Source: Aquirufa sp.
Lineage (GTDB): Bacteria > Bacteroidota > Bacteroidia > Cytophagales > Spirosomataceae
DNA length: 8,094 nt
Assembly: GCA_030833145.1 (NCBI GenBank)
Contig: JAURHT010000090.1
Coordinates: 1-8,094, forward strand
Reading direction: 5' to 3'
Shown: one piece after another, positions 1 to 8,094 of the stretch
Position numbering within the stretch: the first letter of the stretch is position 1
How the letters are laid out: each line of letters opens with the position of its first letter
Made by a program: the position numbers and the translations under genes
Notes under the pieces: model-generated
Databases searched by the model: none
What the model saw: the letters and a program-made list of their open reading frames with translations, nothing else
Told to the model about the DNA's origin: nothing

Positions 1-1350
1 CATTGTGTTAATGAAGTGGCTGTCGATTAGGGTATCCAATTTAATGACTGAATAACCTTTGTTTTGGGCGGATTGAATAAAGGCATCTTGTTGCTCGACG
101 TCGGTGGTATACAAGTAAACCTTGTTTCCGTCCTTGTCTGTTTGAGCAGCTTGCACCTCTTCACTGTATTCGTCTAACGTGAAATACTTGTTATTCGTAT
201 CTTGAACTAGACAAAAATCTTTTGCTTTCTCTAAGAATTTCTCATCCGAGATCATTCCGTACTTGATGAATAAGCCGATATTTGCGAATTTCTCTTCGAA
301 CGCTGGGCGATCGGATTTGAATAATTCCGCTAATTTGTCCGCTACTTTCTTCGTGATGTACGAATTGATTTTCTTCACGTTCGAATCTGCTTGTAAGAAC
401 GAGCGAGATACATTCAATGGAATATCTGGTGAGTCGATGACCCCGTGCAATAACATCAAGAATTCTGGAACGATGTCTTTTACTTCATCGGTGATGAATA
501 CTTGGCGGCTGTAAAGGGAGATTTTTTCGCGTTGCAATTGCATCTCGTTCTTTACTTTTGGGAAATATAAAATACCCGTCAAATTAAACGGATAGTCCAC
601 ATTTAAGTGAATCCAGAACAAAGGCTTCTCTTGGAATGGGTATAATTCCTCGTAGAATTTCAAGTAATCTTCGTCTGTTAAATCGGATGGAGATTTAGTC
701 CAAATCGGGTTCGGGTTATTGATCACCTTATCGCCAAACTCAATCTCAATCGGCAAGAATTTGCCGTATTTCTCCAAGATGGACTTTAATTTATATTCTT
801 CTAAAAACTCTTCTGAATCCTCTGCGATGTGCAAGATGATATCTGTTCCGCGGGTCTTCTTTTTAGCTGGTCCAATCGTGTATTCCGTAGAACCATCGCA
901 CTTCCAAGTAGCTGCCTCAGAACCCTCTTGATACGATTTTGAGATGATCTCTACTTCTTTTGCCACCATGAAGGCAGAATAGAAACCTAGACCAAAATGT
1001 CCGATAATTCCTTTGTCATCGCCTTGGTCCTTGTATTTTTCTACGAATTCCGTAGCGCCAGAGAAGGCGATTTGGTTAATGTATTTCTTGATTTCTTCCG
1101 CGGTCATACCGATACCGTTGTCAGAAATCGTGATGGTCTTTTTGTCTTTGTCAAAACTCACTTTCACCTTCAACTCGCCCAATTCGCCGTTAAATTCACC
1201 AATGGAACTTAATCGTTTGATTTTTTGGGACGCATCTACGGCGTTTGAAACTAGCTCACGAAGGAAAATCTCGTGATCCGAATAGAGAAATTTCTTGATG
1301 ATGGGAAAAATGTTCTCGGTGTGAATGGAGATGTTACCTGTTTCTTTCAT
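1..1350 (-). CDS. htpG: Molecular chaperone HtpG (Hsp90 family), partial: N-terminal 450 codons
   Basis: Cytosolic ATP-dependent chaperone that helps fold and remodel client proteins as a homodimer. The frame is open from the ATG at 1350 (minus strand) to the window edge, so the C-terminal dimerisation region is outside. Visible in the translation: the Hsp90 signature YSDHEIFLRELVSNAVDA at residues 23-40, with the ATPase Glu at 32 and the Mg/ATP Asn at 36; DNGIGM at 77-82 with the nucleotide-binding Asp77; the lid segment IAFSGATEF near 94-102; and GHFGLGFYSAF from 117. In the middle domain, PLNVSRSFLQ places the conserved gamma-phosphate-contacting Arg at about 316. The start matches the usual family N-terminus (NISIHTENIFPIIKKFLYS) and is preceded by an A/T-rich stretch with no Shine-Dalgarno. 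It is divergent from the neighbouring membrane-protein gene. Family assignment is certain; only the missing end is unknown. Confidence 0.97.
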   Translation of the reverse strand, partial: MKETGNISIHTENIFPIIKKFLYSDHEIFLRELVSNAVDASQKIKRLSSIGEFNGELGELKVKVSFDKDKKTITISDNGIGMTAEEIKKYINQIAFSGATEFVEKYKDQGDDKGIIGHFGLGFYSAFMVAKEVEIISKSYQEGSEAATWKCDGSTEYTIGPAKKKTRGTDIILHIAEDSEEFLEEYKLKSILEKYGKFLPIEIEFGDKVINNPNPIWTKSPSDLTDEDYLKFYEELYPFQEKPLFWIHLNVDYPFNLTGILYFPKVKNEMQLQREKISLYSRQVFITDEVKDIVPEFLMLLHGVIDSPDIPLNVSRSFLQADSNVKKINSYITKKVADKLAELFKSDRPAFEEKFANIGLFIKYGMISDEKFLEKAKDFCLVQDTNNKYFTLDEYSEEVQAAQTDKDGNKVYLYTTDVEQQDAFIQSAQNKGYSVIKLDTLIDSHFINTM

Positions 1351-1438
1351 ATTTATTAAAATTAATAATCCTAAATTTGGTCAACCTTTTGCAATTTTAA
1401 TTCCAAGACGGCGGGAGGTGTCACATTGTCAGATTACT
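1351..1438. promoter_or_regulatory. Divergent intergenic region between htpG and the DUF3667 gene
   Basis: These 88 bp must hold the start signals for htpG (minus) and for the DUF3667/porP pair (plus) unless transcription enters from elsewhere. The htpG-proximal half is very AT-rich. For htpG, the best -7-like match I see is TAAAATTG read on the minus strand (plus 1392-1399), one mismatch from TAnnTTTG and without a well-placed upstream TTG. I see no CIRCE-type inverted repeat and no sigma-32-like heat-shock promoter I could defend. Three copies of TGTCA (1419, 1427, 1440) lie at the right-hand end. Function is inferred from position only. Confidence 0.4.
1372..1379 (+). promoter_or_regulatory. 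Candidate Bacteroidota -7 promoter element (TAAATTTG)
   Basis: TAAATTTG is an exact match to the Bacteroidota -7 consensus TAnnTTTG and points toward the DUF3667/porP pair. Transcription would start near 1386, giving a leader of roughly 50 nt before the ATG at 1439. No TTG is found at the expected -33 distance, so the match could be chance in AT-rich DNA. Confidence 0.35.
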
Positions 1439-2392
1439 ATGTCAAAATCAAAATTACGTCAAGAAGATAATTGCCTCAATTGTGGCCAAAAAGTGCATAC
1501 TCGTTTTTGCTCCCATTGTGGTCAAGAAAATAAAGAGCCTTACGAGACTTTTTGGGGATTACTGGTTCACTTTGTCGAGGATATTTTTCACTACGACGGG
1601 AAGTTGTTTTCGACGATTAAAATACTCTTTTCAAAACCGGGTTATTTATCGTCTGAATACCTGAATGGAAAGCGAACGACCTATTTGCATCCGATTCGTT
1701 TCTATTTATTTACATCCGCTTTTTTCTTTATTTGTCTGTTTTATGTGTTTCACCCTTTGGAGAAATACCTTGAAAATCCGGCAACGAAAAAGGAAGCGTC
1801 TGTTCCCGTTATTTCCTTTAAAAATGAGTTAATGAAGGATCAGAAGGGAAATCCTAAAACCTTTCAAGATTATATACTTGTTCAATCAAAATTGCCTGTA
1901 GCTAAAAGAGACTCAGAATTAGAGCAAAAATTGGTCAAACAGGCGTATAGTATTGGGGAGGAATATACTAATTCAGAGGATTTATTGAAGGCGCTGGCAG
2001 ACACGATGCTGCATAAAATGTCAACCCTCTTATTTATTGCACTGCCGCTTTTAGCGTTTATTCTGCAATTAGTGTTCATCAGAAGGAAGGGATTTTATTA
2101 TATGCACCATGGAATCTTTGTGTTGCATTTGACAACTAGTTTATTTTTAGTTCTTTTCGTGACGGATGTGTTGGGTTTAGCAGCTTTGGCACTTCATACG
2201 GATTGGATTAGCTCGATTTCGTCCTGGCTTGTTTTTGGGTGGTTTGTCTATTATTTCGTTTCATTTAAGCGTTTTTATCGGTTAACAAGGGGGAAAGCTG
2301 TGCTTTATTTTATGGCCACGGCTTTTTTGCAGAATATGTTAATGTTAGTCATTTTCTTAGGTCTACTTATCTTTTCATTTTTTAGTCTGTGA
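1439..2392 (+). CDS. DUF3667-type zinc-ribbon integral membrane protein
   Basis: A 317-residue membrane protein of unknown function. An N-terminal zinc-ribbon-like motif has Cys12/Cys15 and Cys24/Cys27 (CLNCGQ...FCSHCGQ). It is followed by the stretch I associate with DUF3667: DGKLFSTIKILFSKPGYL at 53-70, then EYLNGKR and YLHPIRFYLF into the first membrane segment (about 88-104). A charged, soluble-looking region spans about 105-193. Further hydrophobic segments lie near 196-214, 225-247, 253-271 and 285-317, with the family-like YMHHGIFVLH before the third. I chose the ATG at 1439 because it begins just before the Cys motif; the frame stays open upstream to 1325, but that extension overlaps the htpG start and is composed of untypical residues. 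The stop overlaps the next gene's GTG start (GTGA), implying co-translation. The family call rests on pattern memory; no biochemical role is known to me. Confidence 0.8.
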   Translation: MSKSKLRQEDNCLNCGQKVHTRFCSHCGQENKEPYETFWGLLVHFVEDIFHYDGKLFSTIKILFSKPGYLSSEYLNGKRTTYLHPIRFYLFTSAFFFICLFYVFHPLEKYLENPATKKEASVPVISFKNELMKDQKGNPKTFQDYILVQSKLPVAKRDSELEQKLVKQAYSIGEEYTNSEDLLKALADTMLHKMSTLLFIALPLLAFILQLVFIRRKGFYYMHHGIFVLHLTTSLFLVLFVTDVLGLAALALHTDWISSISSWLVFGWFVYYFVSFKRFYRLTRGKAVLYFMATAFLQNMLMLVIFLGLLIFSFFSL

Positions 2393-3282
2393 GGAAAATT
2401 GCCTTTTTATTGTGTCTAGCTTTCGCGGTACATGCACAGCAGGAATCTTTGCGAATGGCCTATCCATTTCTCCCATTAGCCATTAATCCGGCGGATGCTG
2501 GAGCGCAGAAGATTTTTTCTGCCAAAGGTGTTTTTCGCAAAAAGCCTCTTTTTCAAACCATCGGTGGAGCCTCTTCCTCACAACAATTGATGAGCATTGA
2601 TATGCCTTTGCTAAAAGGTGGTTGGGGCTTAGGCTTTTTGGGTTACAATACTGATCAATCCTATGCAACTCCCTCAGGCATGATTTCATCGAATTTAGGA
2701 TTAGCCGTGGTGGGTTCTAAGCATGAGAATTGGGGCAGAGGGAATCAACTGAGTTATGGTGTCAATCTTGGGGTGAATCAATATCCTATTTTAGGCAAAT
2801 CGGGTTCGAGCGAGCTTTTGGGGAGTATCGGGATAGGGGCGACCTATCGAAAAGAGGCATTTATGGTAGGGATTTCGAAGCCTACGAATCGTTTTGATGG
2901 TTTGGGTGATGCGCCTCTTTATGTGCAGGCGTCCTATTATTTCCCGGTGGGTGATTTGCATACACTGAAAGTGGGAACCGTTTTGCGAAAAGATCAACAG
3001 ACGAAAGTGGATTTAAATGCCGTGTTTTGGTACCAAGAAAAGCTGGGTATAGGATTGTGGTATCAGCAGACAGGTTCTGAGTTTGGTGATCCAGCTTTAT
3101 TAGGTTCCCTAGAGGTACCGCTAGGTTTGAATTTTAGGGTAGGCTACTCGTATGATTTTCTTGGTAAAAATGTGTCGACACTGGGTTCGACAACGACCAG
3201 TGAAACGTCTGGTTTTCATCAAATTTTCCTCCGATATGACCTCGATTTTGGGTTGGGAAAATTGGGTCAATTTAGGCCTTAA
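2389..3282 (+). CDS. PorP/SprF family type IX secretion-associated outer-membrane protein
   Basis: A 297-residue predicted outer-membrane beta-barrel. A signal peptide is clear: Met-Arg-Lys, a hydrophobic core to about residue 13, then VHA|QQ with likely cleavage after Ala16. The mature start carries LAINPADAGA (30-39), close to the NPAYAG motif of PorP/SprF proteins. The rest is rich in Gly and alternating aromatic strands, ending in a strand-like segment (HQIFLRYDLDF). In gliding Bacteroidota, SprF works with the type IX secretion system to export or attach a partner adhesin such as SprB, and PorP is a Porphyromonas secretion component; paralogues are common, so this one's partner is unknown. 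The GTG start at 2389 is supported because the next in-frame Met is residue 23, past the signal peptide. It overlaps the upstream TGA by 4 bp. No large adhesin gene or OmpA-like partner is adjacent, which is less typical. Confidence 0.88.
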   Translation: MRKIAFLLCLAFAVHAQQESLRMAYPFLPLAINPADAGAQKIFSAKGVFRKKPLFQTIGGASSSQQLMSIDMPLLKGGWGLGFLGYNTDQSYATPSGMISSNLGLAVVGSKHENWGRGNQLSYGVNLGVNQYPILGKSGSSELLGSIGIGATYRKEAFMVGISKPTNRFDGLGDAPLYVQASYYFPVGDLHTLKVGTVLRKDQQTKVDLNAVFWYQEKLGIGLWYQQTGSEFGDPALLGSLEVPLGLNFRVGYSYDFLGKNVSTLGSTTTSETSGFHQIFLRYDLDFGLGKLGQFRP

Positions 3283-3394
3283 AACAATAGGCTAATTATT
3301 GGTGATTTTAGAGGAAAAAATTGAAATTATTAAAGAAATTTTAGGGGGCTTTTATAATGGATAAAATTCCTCAGAAATTTGTGCACTTATAGCT

Positions 3395-3424
3395 AAAAAA
3401 CCCATGAAAAATTAGGGGTATTTT
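3395..3424 (+). terminator. Weak imperfect hairpin, possible terminator
   Basis: AAAAAACCC (3395-3403) can pair with GGGTATTTT (3416-3424) with one A-A mismatch and a 12-nt loop. The A-run and T-run flanks give it the look of a bidirectional rho-independent terminator, but the GC part is only three pairs. It lies about 110 nt past the porP-like stop. Low confidence. Confidence 0.22.
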
Positions 3425-3475
3425 GCGGAGCAAATAGTAAATTGCGTAGATTTTAGCATTTATAGATTGTTAAGA

Positions 3476-3509
3476 TTGTACTAAACCAAAATATTGAAAC
3501 ATTTCTTTG
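3476..3509 (+). promoter_or_regulatory. Candidate sucA promoter (TTG ... TTTCTTTG)
   Basis: TTTCTTTG (3502-3509) differs by one base from the Bacteroidota -7 consensus TAnnTTTG, and a TTG at 3476-3478 lies 23 nt upstream, at the long end of the usual -33/-7 spacing. The start point would be near 3515, leaving a leader of about 20 nt before the sucA ATG. Position is sensible but the motif is imperfect. Confidence 0.3.
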
Positions 3510-3533
3510 GCCTAAAGCCTAGAAAATTAACTT

Positions 3534-6263
3534 ATGGATCCATTTTCCTACGTAGCCAATGCCGATACGCAAGTCATAGCTGACTTGTATGAGGCGTACA
3601 AACAAGATCCCAATTCTGTAGATAGCTCTTGGAGAGATTTCTTCAAAGGTTTCGATTTTTCTCAAACCTGGTTAGGCGAGGGAGCTCCTGCGGGCGCTGT
3701 TTCAGCTGATTCAAGCCACGTTCAGAAGGAAATGGCGGTTATCTCCCTGATTAAGGCATTCCGTTCGAGAGGCCACTTATTATCTAAAACTAACCCGGTG
3801 CGTGAGCGCAAGGATCGTAAGCCACGTTTAGATTTGGCGGATTATTCGTTGTCTGATGCGGATTTAGATACCGTTTTCCAAGCGGGTTCTTTCATGGGTT
3901 TAGGTGCCGTGACTTTGCGCACGATTCAGGCTGCTTTGCATAAAATCTATGCGGGTTCAGTCGGTTTCGAATATTCGTATATCCGTGATGTGCAGCAAAA
4001 AGAGTGGTTACGTAACAAAATTGAGAAGGAGGCGCTTTCGTTCAAGCCTACGTTTGAGGAGAAAAAGCACATTCTTCAGAAGATGAATGAGGCGGTTGTT
4101 TTTGAGAACTTCTTAGGGACAAAATATTTAGGCCAAAAGCGTTTCGGCTTAGAAGGTGGTGAATCCACTATCGCTGGTTTAGACGCGATTATCAATGTGG
4201 CAGCTGATGCGGGTGTGAAAGAGGCGATGATCGGGATGGCGCACAGAGGTCGTTTAAACGTTTTGGCAAACATTATGCACAAATCATACGAAGCAATCTT
4301 TGATGGTTTCGAAGGAAATGTGCCTCATGAGATTCATGGTGATGGTGATGTAAAATACCACCTAGGTTATTCAAGCAAGCATATTTCTCCCAAAGGAAGC
4401 GAGATTTCATTGAAATTGGCGCCTAATCCATCGCACTTAGAAGCGGTAAATCCTTTAGTAGAGGGTTTCTGCCGTGCGAGTGCAGATGCGCATTATAACG
4501 GAGATTACGATAAAGTATTACCTATTTTAATTCACGGAGATGCGGCGGTTGCTGGTCAAGGTATCGTGTATGAGGTAACTCAGATGGCGAAATTAAAGGG
4601 TTACGGGACAGGTGGAACGATCCACTTTGTGATCAATAACCAGGTAGGTTTTACGACTGACTTTGAAGATGCGCGTTCGGCGATTTATTGCACGGATGTG
4701 GCTAAAATCATCGATGCACCGGTATTCCACGTGAATGGAGATGATCCAGAAGCAGTTGTATTTGTGTCTCGTATGGCGGCTGAATACCGTCAAGAGTTTA
4801 ACCGCGATGTATTTGTGGATATGGTTTGTTACCGTCGTAATGGCCACAATGAATCAGATGAGCCTCGTTTTACGCAGCCTACTTTGTACGCGAACATCAC
4901 GAATCACCCGAACCCACGCGAGGTTTACACACAACAATTAATCAAGAACGGCGAGATTGAGGCTAAATTAGCCGAAGAAATGGATTCAGCTTTCAAAGCA
5001 GAATTGCAGGCTCGTTTAGATATGGTGAAGCAAAAAGTGAGCCCACCGTATGTTCCCTTGAAATTAGATAATCGCTGGTCAGCGCTTCGTTTCTCAAACG
5101 AAACCGATTTCGATTCGTCACCTAAAACGGCGATCTCAAAAGAGGTGATTGATTCAGTAGCGAAAGCATTGACTTCATTGCCAAAAGGTTTCACTGCCTT
5201 AAAGCAAATCGAAAAAGTGATTGCAGATCGCAAAGGATATTTTGAAAAGGGCCAATTAAACTGGGCAACAGCTGAATTATTAGCCTATGGTTCTCTTCTT
5301 TTAGAAGGCAAACCAGTTCGTTTATCTGGTCAAGATGTGCAACGTGGTACGTTCTCTCACCGCCACGTCGTATTACACGACGCGAACACGAATGAGAACT
5401 ACAATTCGTTAAACCACATTAAAGAGGGTCAAGAGCAAGCGCAGATTTACAATTCCTTACTTTCTGAGTATGGCGTATTAGGTTTTGAGTTTGGCTATGC
5501 CTTAGCGAATCCAGATGCTTTAGTTATTTGGGAAGCACAATTTGGTGACTTCGCCAATGGTGCTCAAACGATGATTGACCAATTCGTTTCGTCTCACGAA
5601 TCGAAGTGGGGAACACAGAATGGTTTAGTGATGTTATTGCCGCACGGGTATGAGGGCCAAGGTCCAGAGCACTCGAATGCGCGTCCAGAACGTTTCTTGC
5701 AGTTAGCTGCAGAGAACAATATGATCGTAGCGAACTTAACAACGCCAGCCAATATTTTCCACGCATTACGTCGTCAATTGACTTGGGATTTCCGCAAGCC
5801 ATTAGTGGTGATGTCGCCTAAGTCCATCTTCCGTCACCCGAAAGTCGTTTCGCCTATCGAAGAGTTTACGAAAGGTAAATTCCAAGAGGTGATAGGGGAT
5901 AGTTATGCAGATAAGGCCAAAGTGAAGAAGGTATTACTTTGTTCAGGTAAAGTGTACTTCGATCTATTGGATCGCCAAGAAAAAGATAAGCGCAAGGATG
6001 TGGCCATTGTTCGTTTGGAACAATTACACCCATTCCCTACGAAGCAAGTAGACGCTGAATTAGCGAAATACAAAGGCGCTGATGTATTCTTCGTGCAAGA
6101 AGAACCGGAAAACATGGGCTACTGGTCGTATGTGATCCGCGAATTTGGCTGGTCTAAATTCAAAGGTTTAGTAGCGCGTAAAAAATCCGCTTCTCCTGCG
6201 ACTGGATTCTTGAAAGTTCATGGCGTAGAGCAAGCAAACCTAATTAACAAAGCATTCGAATAA
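3534..6263 (+). CDS. sucA: 2-oxoglutarate dehydrogenase E1 component (thiamine diphosphate-dependent)
   Basis: Catalyses decarboxylation of 2-oxoglutarate and reductive succinylation of the lipoyl arm of SucB, the first step of the TCA-cycle OGDH complex in the cytoplasm. The 909-residue length is normal for the family (E. coli SucA is 933). The N-terminus ([28 protein letters not shown]) is the typical E1o start domain. The ThDP/Mg domain shows GMAHRGRLN (234-242, His237 in the active site), [10 protein letters not shown] (334-343) and INNQVGF (367-373), the GD...NN thiamine diphosphate motif, followed by GHNESDEP (437-444). The C-terminal transketolase-like half has [14 protein letters not shown] (598-611), the [12 protein letters not shown] segment and [11 protein letters not shown] (704-714). 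The frame is intact with no odd composition. The ATG at 3534 fits the family N-terminus and has an A-rich upstream stretch. It is first in an operon, with sucB 10 bp downstream. Confidence 0.98.
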   Translation: MDPFSYVANADTQVIADLYEAYKQDPNSVDSSWRDFFKGFDFSQTWLGEGAPAGAVSADSSHVQKEMAVISLIKAFRSRGHLLSKTNPVRERKDRKPRLDLADYSLSDADLDTVFQAGSFMGLGAVTLRTIQAALHKIYAGSVGFEYSYIRDVQQKEWLRNKIEKEALSFKPTFEEKKHILQKMNEAVVFENFLGTKYLGQKRFGLEGGESTIAGLDAIINVAADAGVKEAMIGMAHRGRLNVLANIMHKSYEAIFDGFEGNVPHEIHGDGDVKYHLGYSSKHISPKGSEISLKLAPNPSHLEAVNPLVEGFCRASADAHYNGDYDKVLPILIHGDAAVAGQGIVYEVTQMAKLKGYGTGGTIHFVINNQVGFTTDFEDARSAIYCTDVAKIIDAPVFHVNGDDPEAVVFVSRMAAEYRQEFNRDVFVDMVCYRRNGHNESDEPRFTQPTLYANITNHPNPREVYTQQLIKNGEIEAKLAEEMDSAFKAELQARLDMVKQKVSPPYVPLKLDNRWSALRFSNETDFDSSPKTAISKEVIDSVAKALTSLPKGFTALKQIEKVIADRKGYFEKGQLNWATAELLAYGSLLLEGKPVRLSGQDVQRGTFSHRHVVLHDANTNENYNSLNHIKEGQEQAQIYNSLLSEYGVLGFEFGYALANPDALVIWEAQFGDFANGAQTMIDQFVSSHESKWGTQNGLVMLLPHGYEGQGPEHSNARPERFLQLAAENNMIVANLTTPANIFHALRRQLTWDFRKPLVVMSPKSIFRHPKVVSPIEEFTKGKFQEVIGDSYADKAKVKKVLLCSGKVYFDLLDRQEKDKRKDVAIVRLEQLHPFPTKQVDAELAKYKGADVFFVQEEPENMGYWSYVIREFGWSKFKGLVARKKSASPATGFLKVHGVEQANLINKAFE

Positions 6264-6273
6264 TAGAATTATT

Positions 6274-8094
<1,821 letters not shown>

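Larger units (their letters stand above)
3283..3533. other. AT-rich intergenic spacer upstream of the sucA operon
   Basis: No gene of normal length is present. It separates the envelope gene pair from the 2-oxoglutarate dehydrogenase operon on the same strand, so it should contain a terminator for the former and a promoter for the latter. Only weak candidates are seen: an imperfect hairpin at 3395-3424 and a -7-like element at 3502-3509. An 11-codon ORF (3357-3392, MDKIPQKFVHL) follows a purine run AGGGGG by 8 nt but has no other support. The bases just before the sucA ATG (AGAAAATTAACTT) are A-rich, as is usual for Bacteroidota translation starts. Confidence 0.6.

Noticed and set aside
263..1276. 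Several open frames of 70-87 codons on the plus strand opposite htpG
   Set aside because: All lie inside the htpG coding region, overlap each other in different frames and show no domain or start context.
1..1350. Considered the altered Hsp90 signature (YSDHEIFLRELVSNAVDA instead of the commoner YSHKEIFLRELISNASDA) as a divergent chaperone
   Set aside because: All nucleotide-contacting residues are kept and I recall this wording as common in Bacteroidota HtpG, so it is lineage variation.
1325..1438. In-frame upstream extension of the DUF3667 gene to an ATG at 1325
   Set aside because: It would overlap the htpG start codon region on the other strand and adds 38 residues before a protein that fits its family when started at 1439.
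3285..3301. CAATA...TATTG inverted repeat just after the porP-like stop, considered as a terminator
   Set aside because: Only five mostly A-T pairs with no T-run; too weak to call.
3271..3516. Inverted pair TTTAGGCC (3271-3278) and GGCCTAAA (3509-3516), resembling the arms of the hairpin at 7809-7828
   Set aside because: The copies are 8 bp long and about 230 bp apart, one lies inside the porP-like coding region, and there is no supporting structure; likely coincidence.

Overview
This is an ordinary chromosomal window, most likely from a Bacteroidota species, probably of the Cytophagales. The evidence is a PorP/SprF-family outer-membrane protein (a family essentially confined to Bacteroidota), a DUF3667-type membrane protein typical of the phylum, starts without convincing Shine-Dalgarno sequences but with A/T-rich upstream stretches, and one exact match to the Bacteroidota -7 promoter motif TAnnTTTG. 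The genus cannot be fixed from the sequence alone.

Layout. Positions 1-1350 (minus strand) hold the first 450 codons of htpG, the bacterial Hsp90 chaperone, which runs off the left edge. An 88-bp divergent intergenic region follows. From 1439 to 3282 (plus) lies a two-gene unit: a zinc-ribbon, multi-pass membrane protein of the DUF3667 type, and a PorP/SprF-like beta-barrel protein whose GTG start overlaps the upstream TGA by four bases. A 251-bp AT-rich spacer (3283-3533) carries only weak hairpin and promoter candidates. From 3534 to the right edge runs a 2-oxoglutarate dehydrogenase operon: sucA (E1), sucB (E2 with two lipoyl domains) 10 bp later, and the first 82 codons of a dihydrolipoamide dehydrogenase (E3) after a 46-bp gap that contains a clear hairpin.

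How the genes work together. SucA decarboxylates 2-oxoglutarate and loads succinyl groups onto the lipoyl arms of SucB. SucB transfers them to CoA, and the E3 reoxidises the lipoyl arms with NAD+, so the right half encodes a complete TCA-cycle complex. HtpG is a separate cytosolic chaperone. The DUF3667/PorP pair is an envelope unit of unknown job.

I found no mobile elements, CRISPR arrays, tRNA or rRNA genes, or defence-like cassettes, and I do not see a convincing new system. The most worthwhile leads are the tight coupling of a DUF3667 protein to a stand-alone PorP-like protein, the hairpin between sucB and the E3 gene, and the duplicated lipoyl domain in SucB.
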